The position numbers and the translations under genes are program-made. A stretch of 64,000 nucleotides of DNA, from the NCBI GenBank assembly GCA_036345935.2, contig JADWOT020000004.1, positions 15,741,423-15,805,422 on the forward strand, written 5' to 3'. The DNA is from Taenia hydatigena (taxonomy: Eukaryota > Platyhelminthes > Cestoda > Cyclophyllidea > Taeniidae). A model generated the notes under the pieces. It was not told where the DNA came from, searched no databases, and saw nothing but the letters and a program-made list of their open reading frames with translations. Shown piece after piece: positions 41,101-50,100 of this stretch (its first letter is position 1; every line of letters begins with the position of its first letter).

Positions 41101-44100
41101 CTAGCGTCACCCGGAGCAGCCATGACAACCACGGTCTCAGTAGTGAATGAGTGTAAGGCCTCGAGCAACGTTTCTTTGAAGGTGTGTAAAACGTAATTTT
41201 CCTTATTTGTCTAGCTATCTAATCAATTGGTTGACTAGTTAGTTATCAGGCATTGAGATTGATATTAGCGCCAATCAGCTGCGCTGTGTTCAGACAATGG
41301 AGACTTTTAGTTATCTCTTGAAGGTTTATTAACTGCCATCTCATCCGCTAATGCTGCCGAGTGACTTGAGTCAGGCCAATTTGGGCAACAAGTGGATTCT
41401 ATTGCCTGTCTCGAACTTCCTATTTTTTGATGACAAGAATAAAATATAGCGGTGTTACATCCTTAACTCTATAGCACTTTATCACTCTGTTAATGGTTGT
41501 AATGCGTTGTTTCAAAGTAAGAAAGATTAACCGCTTACTTAACGAATATGTGGCAATCACTGCCACTCAATCGGAGTGATTTTGACAGGACATAGCTTTT
41601 CTCTTACGCTCCACGGTCATGGCTACCAGTACGGCTTTGTTGTTTAATTCACTGGCAAATATTATCAGTTTGTGTTAAAAGGGATGCATTTAAATGAAGC
41701 CAATCTCTTGGTTTTTTTGAACACTTTTTGTGTGGATATTTATAAGCGTTGCTTCGTACTGAATTCCGTAAAAATCTTTAAAAATGTATCATCTCATAGA
41801 GAAAAAAGAAATGAAGATACGTTTCCTTTGGGTAAGAAGAACCTTTATGGAACTCACTGATCTCTCGTCAGAAAAGTAGCATTCAGAGCCTTTTTGTATT
41901 CTTGTAAACTGGGCCGTCATTATTTTAAACATAGCATCCCGAGCTTTATCTGGTGGCAAAAGAAGGCAAAATACTCAGGCAGGATGTGTATTTTTGACAT
42001 ACGGAAGGGGTTGGCGCTGCTGACGCGGTCCAGAGCCTAGGCCGCCCGGCAGAAGTACAATGGTGGAACTTCTAAGTGGTCCATTACGAAAACCGAGCGT
42101 TAAACAAACAGTTTACGCATTATGTAGACCCTTCTAGTTTTGAGCGTCGTTCCCGGCGCTCGTTCTGATCAACCCTTCACGTCAGCCATCACAGCGTAGT
42201 CGCTGCTGTAAGGAAAACATCAGCTAACCGATCCCGTCAGTCTGACGGCAAAGTCACTAATCCCTCTCGGCAATTGTATTGGATCTGATATTTTTCCCTG
42301 TATTGGAACGAGTTGATGTGCTATCCATCAATAGTTGCAGTTATACTGGGCCAAAATTCGAGTCCTGTAGCAAGGAACGGTAATTAACATTTTTTCTTGC
42401 TGATAAGGCCTTGCGTCCCTTCCTTCTTGCAATCGTTTTCACTTCACTGCTCTTCACCCATGTCTATCTGGGTATTATCCAGCTAGTAAAGAAACGAAGG
42501 ATGTATCACATGATTACTTTTTTGATAGCCTCATTCAGGAGCTGTGGACAGCTTCGTAACGAACTTTTTCAGATGATTTTTTGACACAACTAGTGTCGCG
42601 ATTCGGTTGTTAATACATTTTCCGCGGACTGCGGACCTGAATAGTTGCCGAAGGTAGACGTTATTTTTGGCCCTTCAGTTAGGGCTCGTCAACGGTTCTC
42701 CAATCTATGGCATATGCACTTCTTTCGTCACATTAAAGTTTATCACCCAGCTATCAAAATCGGGAAAGGTGTTATTTGGGGCAGGAGTCGCCTTCCGCTG
42801 CCACCAATTTTAGTACACTAAGACTTCCCCGAAGATCGAAGGCGTCATAATACTTGGGCAGAATATCTATTGTCAACATCAGTATGGCTGTAGCTACTGT
42901 TATGACTAGGAGGATACTCATTCGATGAAAGTATTATGGCGTAGCTCCTAAGCGAATTGCTACCAAAACTGAGACTTAAACAAACGATTAATATACTGCA
43001 ATAAGGTGCACTGACAGTTGTTATAAACTAGGTTCCAAATTCTCATGACCTGGTGTTGCGTTCGCGATTTTCCTGGATCCCGTCTCGGTCACCAGCTAGG
43101 TAGGCGGTCTATGGCGTAATGAGTAATGCGCGCTTCTCCCAGAACTGAAAAGTGGAGACGGCCCCAGTGTGAATTTAGGCGCCTCAGTGGTTTCATTCAC
43201 GAGTAATCGCAGGCATTTAGCAACGTTGACGTGACTAAGTGAGGTTCGATATCAGTTTAAACTTCTAGAAAGTTAAACTGAAATCCATTTCTGAGACTGT
43301 AGGCATCTCCATCCATGAGACTGACAGGAATCGCTTTTCTCTTCCAAGAAATGAAATTCACTTTCCCAAATGAAAGCCTTCTATTTGTTGCGATAAAACG
43401 GTTTTAGATGACACCCGTATAAATGCCACGTGACAAAATCATATTGTCTTCCCGAAAAACAGCGGAAGGCATTGTAAAGAAACTGATATGAGTGAATGAA
43501 CTGCCCTGTATTTTCCTTAAAAGCAGAATGTTTTTTCTCTGGGACATTTCTCCCAGTTTTTGATACAATAAAAGTGGAGACTATCTTAAATAGACTGCCA
43601 TTAGCAGCTCCTTAACTATTCCAGCAGCAGCAAGAATAGTTGGATAATACACCGCTGTGGGCAAGCAAATCCACGTCATTGTTAATGAAAAAAGAGTCTG
43701 CTATTCCGAATTTATTATTCCTCTTCCATTTCTTCGCAGAACGAAGCTGTGCTTGAGAAGACCACACCCTTACCGACCATACAGTTGGAGGGGGTCTCTA
43801 TTTCGGAGAAGGGCTGCAACATGACGTCAAGTTCGTCGCCAGATGAGAATGGAAGTGAGCGACGTTTATAACGAATTGTCTCTTTCCTATCTCATCATCT
43901 GCGACGGTGCATCTGAATTACGGAACTAAAAATTGTTTAACACATCTCAATAGGTCTAAAACCAATGTCTTTCACTTTCATCAATCAAAACTAAATTTGA
44001 ATTATCAAAGTACTTGATCGATGTAGCATTTGATTATCGCGTAGTCGTCTTGTCTTCTTAAGGCGAGTACAGTGCGCCGGAACAGGTGATCGAATCTGCA

Positions 44101-47100
44101 CTACAAGACGGACCGCCAGATGTCAAGAACCCAGTGGTGGAGGCCAGACAATCGCACCAAGGGCGCATCTGTCGGCGTAACTCCAAATCCATGGGTGATC
44201 TCAGAAGCATTGCAATGGAGAAGGAGGTGCGAGGGATTAAAGTTCGTGACCGTAGACGATGTCATTGTCTGCTGAATCCGGCACAGACCGCTCAACCTAC
44301 TTGTCACTCCTGTCCCACCAATCTCGAAGTGGCGGAACCACGCAGAGTCTCAGAGAACTTTTGGTAGGCTTTGCTTGTTACTGGGTTCTCCTACTCTTCC
44401 CCCCTTTCTGACTAAAGGATTTGATCGCGATCACTCCCATCTTGTCTTTAATTAGTTCGAGCGTAGGTTCAGCGGACAGCGAGCCTCCCTTGCCCCAGTG
44501 GAATCAACCCTCCGAGACGCGATCACGATCCTCTGCAATGCCTGTGCTAATGCGAGGAGCACGTGGAGTCTCGAATGCCTCTCATTCTGCATCCCATGCC
44601 TATCGCTCTGCACCGAATGGGTTCGTGGGGATGGGTGCTCATGTCTCCTTCTACCCCAACGGCGGTGGTTGTGGTGGCGGTGTTGTGGATGCGGGTCTGG
44701 GCGACATACCAAACGAGACGCAACAGCATCAACTGTCGTGGCGGAAAAAGGTGTACGAGTTCTTCTCTGCGCCTGTTACCCGGTTCTATCTCCACGTGGT
44801 GGGTGTTTTTGTTCCCATCTAGCACATGACTAATTCGGTTGCATAATTATGACTTATTAAGCTTCTTTATTCTCATTGTATCGGTCTTACGATCATTTGT
44901 GAGAAATATTGCGCCTCTATCGTTTCATTGTTAGAAGGTAAAACTAAAACAATGAAATTGTTGTTCTTCTACCTAGATACTCTACCTGATCTTTCTGCTC
45001 ATGTTTATTTCCTACTGCCTTATCTGCGTGCCTTATCAGTCGTTGAATGCCCTGGAGGTGTACATCTACCTCCACATCCTCACCTACGCCATTGATAAAT
45101 TTAGAGAGGTGAGTTGCCTCTCCTTTACCCTCTTTGACATCTCTAACTGTCCTCATTGTTGCGCCCTCTGAAAACTGTATGGTGCTGATTAGTCTCGTAC
45201 CAAAAGTGTCATAGTGAGGGGCCAAACCGAGGCTCGGATGAGTGAGACAAATTGTATTCAATTGCCACACAGGTTGTCCTATTTTAAGTTCTGTCTTTGG
45301 CGCTCTCAACATCCTATAATTCTGTGGTTGTCATAATCCAGCCAACACGGCCATCTCTCCATCCCTCTCTCTACAACCACACAAAAGGGCTAGAAGTCTA
45401 GCAACACAAATGGTTGCTTGCTAGTTATCTACACACCCGTCTCATCTGTACACTATTGCGGCAGGTGACACTTTCGCCAGGTGTGAGGTACTGTCAGAAG
45501 ATGTGGGTGCATCTATCGTCCTTCTGGAATGTCTACGACTTCGTGCTCAGCTTCTTCTCCGTCCTCGGGGTGATTGTGCGCATGGTGGGACTTCGGCACC
45601 GCATGGTCTTTCTTTGGGGGCGTAACATCCTTGTCTGCTGTTGCGTTTTTTGGTAGGTGCTTTGCCCAGTGTTTCGAGGTTATTACATAGAGAACAGATT
45701 GTTTCCGGCGCTTAACATGCACAGATCCAGCAGTAAATATTTTGTGTCACTTTTAGCCGAAATCTAGTACTAGAAATTGTAATCACTGCCAATTTTTGTT
45801 TAGCCTAGTCAAAAAAACGCTATTTTGATAGGTTGATGCGATTTCTCGAGTTGATGCAAATTTGGCGTTTCTCGGGACCCTATATCTACGTCATCGTGAA
45901 GATGTTGCGGGCAATGATTCCACTTCTGAGCCTCCTCTTTATACCGCTGGTGGCTTTTGGTACTCTCCGTGAGGGCATTATGGTGATGAACCGCACTCAT
46001 GTCACTGTAGAGGGCATTAAGAACATCCTCTTGGAGCCCTACTTCATGCTCTATGGCGAGGTCTATGCTCCCGAGATCGATCGTGAGTGTTACCGCCTAC
46101 TGACTTTATTTAAGTACCCTAGTTCTAGACCATTGCACTTTGGTGGGGTAGGAAGGCATTTAACAGATACAGCAAATCTACTTTTCAGTAACTGAGATAT
46201 ACAGCCATTTTGGCAAGGATTTTCTAGCTTCTATTTGAGCCACTCGAGGCCACTATTCTACCTCTTAAATAATGGCTTGAAATTGACCATCCCCGTTCTG
46301 CAGCGAAGGACTGGGGCGTGGACTTGGACGAGACACCCCTCTATCAGATGGTACCAATTATGGACGTTGTCTACCTCCTCTATTCCATCGTTCTTATGCT
46401 CAGCGTCATCATTGCCGCATTCAACAGCATCTATTCGGTTGTGCTGGCGCAATCAGAGCTCATTTATAAGTACCTTCGATACTCCATTATTATTGAATAC
46501 GAGTCGAGACCTCTGCTCCCACCACCCTTCATCATCATCTCATGGATCTACGCAATCTTTCGGGGAGTTTATAGGTAATCAGAATAAAAACATTATTTGT
46601 AATCTTCCTCTAACCGTCTTGTTTGATTTTATTTATTTCTATCCTTGCAAAGACGTTGTCGTCAACACCACCATTGTCGCTGTGTTCTACGATGCTCAAA
46701 ACGTTGTCGTCATTGTCGTCAAAATGTTCGGAAGCGGTGTCAGAAGATTCGTCATAGATCTTCGTCATCGTCAAGCAGTTCTTCACTCTCATCGTCGTCA
46801 TCTTCAGAGGTGCATTCATCATCCGGAGGGAACTCGTTTGACATTGGACACCTATTTGCACCCGGTGCTGCTATATCCACAGCAGGTCACCAGTCAGATG
46901 GTCTTAGTAAGTAGCAACTTGATTTTTTTTGCTTCTTGCTTCGTTTGTGATCCACTGGTCTTTTGCCGTAGATAAAAACTGTGCTATTTAGAAAAAAGCG
47001 CCGATGTTTGCACCGTACCTCTGCTTGGAAACTGATTGACCGCAGACAGACATTATCATATCTTTCGCGCTGTTTTTTACTCTTTATAAAGAGCTCTTTC

Positions 47101-50100
47101 TGAAGCCAGAAGATGTTGAAAAACTGCACGACTTTGAGGAAGAATGCGTGGAGGACTACTGGCGACAGAAACAACGGGATGAACGCAAACAATCGGAGCT
47201 GCAGCTCGATAACATCAGTTCCAGGTGAGTCGTTAACCAGCCACCCTACTTATTTTTTCCGCAATAGTACTTCACTTTTGACGTACTGACGGTTGAATCT
47301 GAGCTTTCATTGCATGTAAAAAATGAGCTTCAAGGGGTGAAAACGGAACTGATCGTACTATGGCTCTTCGTCACATTTCCGAAGTCATCCCAGCTTTTGA
47401 TTGATGCCAGAAACGTCTCGGCATGGAAGGATTCGTCAGCATAGCAGAACCACCTCAGAGGGGAGGCTTCATTTTGTCATGGGTACTCTCCATGCGCTAC
47501 CCTTTTGAAGTCGCAGGTGCTCCTGAATGAATGCATTCGTCGTTCTTACGAAAAAGATTGCGTCTTGTCTCTCGTATAGACTAGGTCCCAGACCTCATTG
47601 ATATTGGCCGTTTTGGGAGTCTCTAGGATTCGATCCTTTGGTTCACCCATCAGATTTTCCATAACCTTGAATCACTGTCAATTTTTCCTAACAGATTGGC
47701 CGCAATGCAATATCGTCTAGGCGAAGTTCACCTTCGACAACAGCAGCTGCGAGGTCATTTCCACTCTCTGGAGGAAGAGATGCTGGCGGGACAGGAGGAG
47801 GTGATTTCGTGTCTTGATGAGTATCAACACGAAAGGGCCGCTACAATGACAGCAGCGGAGGGTACAATGCTAAGTTTGCAAAGTCAGCTCTTAACTCTTG
47901 ATCAGCGGGGAGAGAGTGACCCAATTTTACTGGGCAGTGTGATCTGGCTTCTCAAAAATGCGATAGGTAAGGTGGTTTGTGAGTTCTGAGTAGCATTTGA
48001 ATGAGCTATCGGTTACGCCAATGAGTGTGACCTCTACATCACTGACCACTAATAGAGTTGGCAACTTGTCTTTGCATGCACCAACAGAATTGGTACTTAG
48101 CTGTGTAGTGCTCGAATGCCTCCCCCAAAGGTATTATAAGCGATTAAATACTCGTAATCGTCCATTTTTTGAATTTTGTAGCGACAATTTCTCGTCGTTT
48201 TTGATGATTACCCTACCATTGTTATGGTTTCATCTACAGCCAGTGACAACGACTCCGTTGATGACAACGAAACTTTATTGCGGAACCGGAGGCACGAGGA
48301 TAGCAACAGCCTGAGTGCTTCCTCTCTCCGCTCTCACCGCCGTAGACATTGTCAACAAAATCAACTGCAACACCGTCGTGGATTTGCCATCAATCTTTCA
48401 TCACACGCCGAAGAAGAGAGTGATGATGAAGAGGTGGTGCTGGATGGGAAGAATGGTCAGATCAAAGAGGAACTCGCTACCTTCACCGCTGCAGAGGATA
48501 AGGCTGCGAGCAAAGCATGGCGTTCACAGAGCCTGCAAAATGAGGTCTGGCATTTGCTTCCTTCCTCTTCTTCTGACCTGATCACTTCATTTGATGCCAC
48601 AACGTAAATGAGTGGTTTTCATAGTCCTCCTCTTCGTTGTTTTCCTTGTATTTGATTTAGCTCGTATTAAAGGGACTTATGTTCTCACACACTTATTTTC
48701 ATTCACCGCTAAGCCGTCGTCTTTTCGCCTCTCTGCGTTATCTATTCGAATGTCATGTTTATTAACCGTTATCCTTGCAATAGGAAATAAATCTGATTAG
48801 TTTTAAAGATGCCGTCGATGCTTTTAGTATGTCAGAATAGTTAATAGACTAAATACGCTGGCTTCTGGATTAAGACGTAATGTTGGTGAGTCATTGCTTT
48901 TTCAAATTGGACAGGCGGGTCGACAACAGGGCCAACTTGCAATGGCGTTGGAGAGTTATGACAATGGTGGCAGCGATGAGGAGAAAGAGAATGAGGTGGA
49001 AGCAGAGTCCATGGATAAATTGATGCCATTAAACGGTGACAGCGCGCTTGATTGGATTCATCTCCTAGCTCAACGTGTGAGGGAGTTGCAACTTCAACGT
49101 CTGCAAGAACAACAGCTGCGACAACAACTACAAACTAAGCTACAGATGCGAATGCGAGACCGAGAACGGAGTCCTTCCACCCACTACCAACGTCAGCTGC
49201 AACGTGGTCATACCCTTTCCGTTTCACCTACACCCAGTCTGTCTGCTCAACCGGTGCTTTCGGCGTCTGGTCGACTTGATACGTAAGTCTGTTAAATAAT
49301 TCATCTCTACTTCACCAAATCCCTTCTTCACTTAGCTCCTTGCAAATACAATTTATTTCCTCCTCTTAGCATCTTTTGCCTTGCATCGCAAAATCCTTTC
49401 ACACCTAACCTTGTTTCATGACTTTTTACCATCCTACAGTTGTAATAATTTCCCTTGCTCTTTCTTCGCTTTCATCCAGTGTTCAACAGCGTCGATCCTC
49501 ATTTTTCGGCCATCAAGGCCGACACACTAGACTACCATTGATATGGCATCAGCCGGCTCATCGAGAATATACCACCATCTTGGATGACATTGACATCTCT
49601 CATCTCCTACAAACGGACAGTCCAGACGCAAGTCCAATGGGCTCGCGATTGGATCTAAACATTGCTCATTCAGTCGCACACTCCACCGACACTTCCGGAA
49701 AGCGGGCCGGTCGGCACCGAGGTGCACGGTTCGCTCTTCCGCCCGTCGGTGCTATCGCCGGTGTTGGAGGAGTAGGACTACCGCATCAGCGCTCTGCAAC
49801 ACCGCCACCCGTCAGTGTGTCATCGGTATTAAAGCCGCGGTCGCTGCGTGCTACACCGGTAGCTGCACAGGACGTCAATCCCGACTTCCACAACTTCTGT
49901 GATAAACAAAAACCACATCGACATCCTCAAAATCTCCATCACCCTCGTCTCAGTCCTTCAAGGACCTCCTCTGGTGATTTGACTCATGCGAAAGCAGAAA
50001 GTAAGGCTTTTTAGCATGAAAATTCGTTCAGTTGAGCTAAAATTATGGATCATTGAATGAAATTTAGAAGCCTGAGTTATCCATCTCTGATCAGTCTGAA

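Noticed and set aside
44452..44833. Five overlapping ORFs on both strands
   Set aside because: Only the + frame starting at 44456 joins in phase with its neighbours and leads into S1; the others are shadows of that exon.
46235..46975. 246-residue + strand ORF, the second longest in the window
   Set aside because: It runs through two TRPM exons and the intron between them in a frame without TRPM similarity, so it is coincidental.
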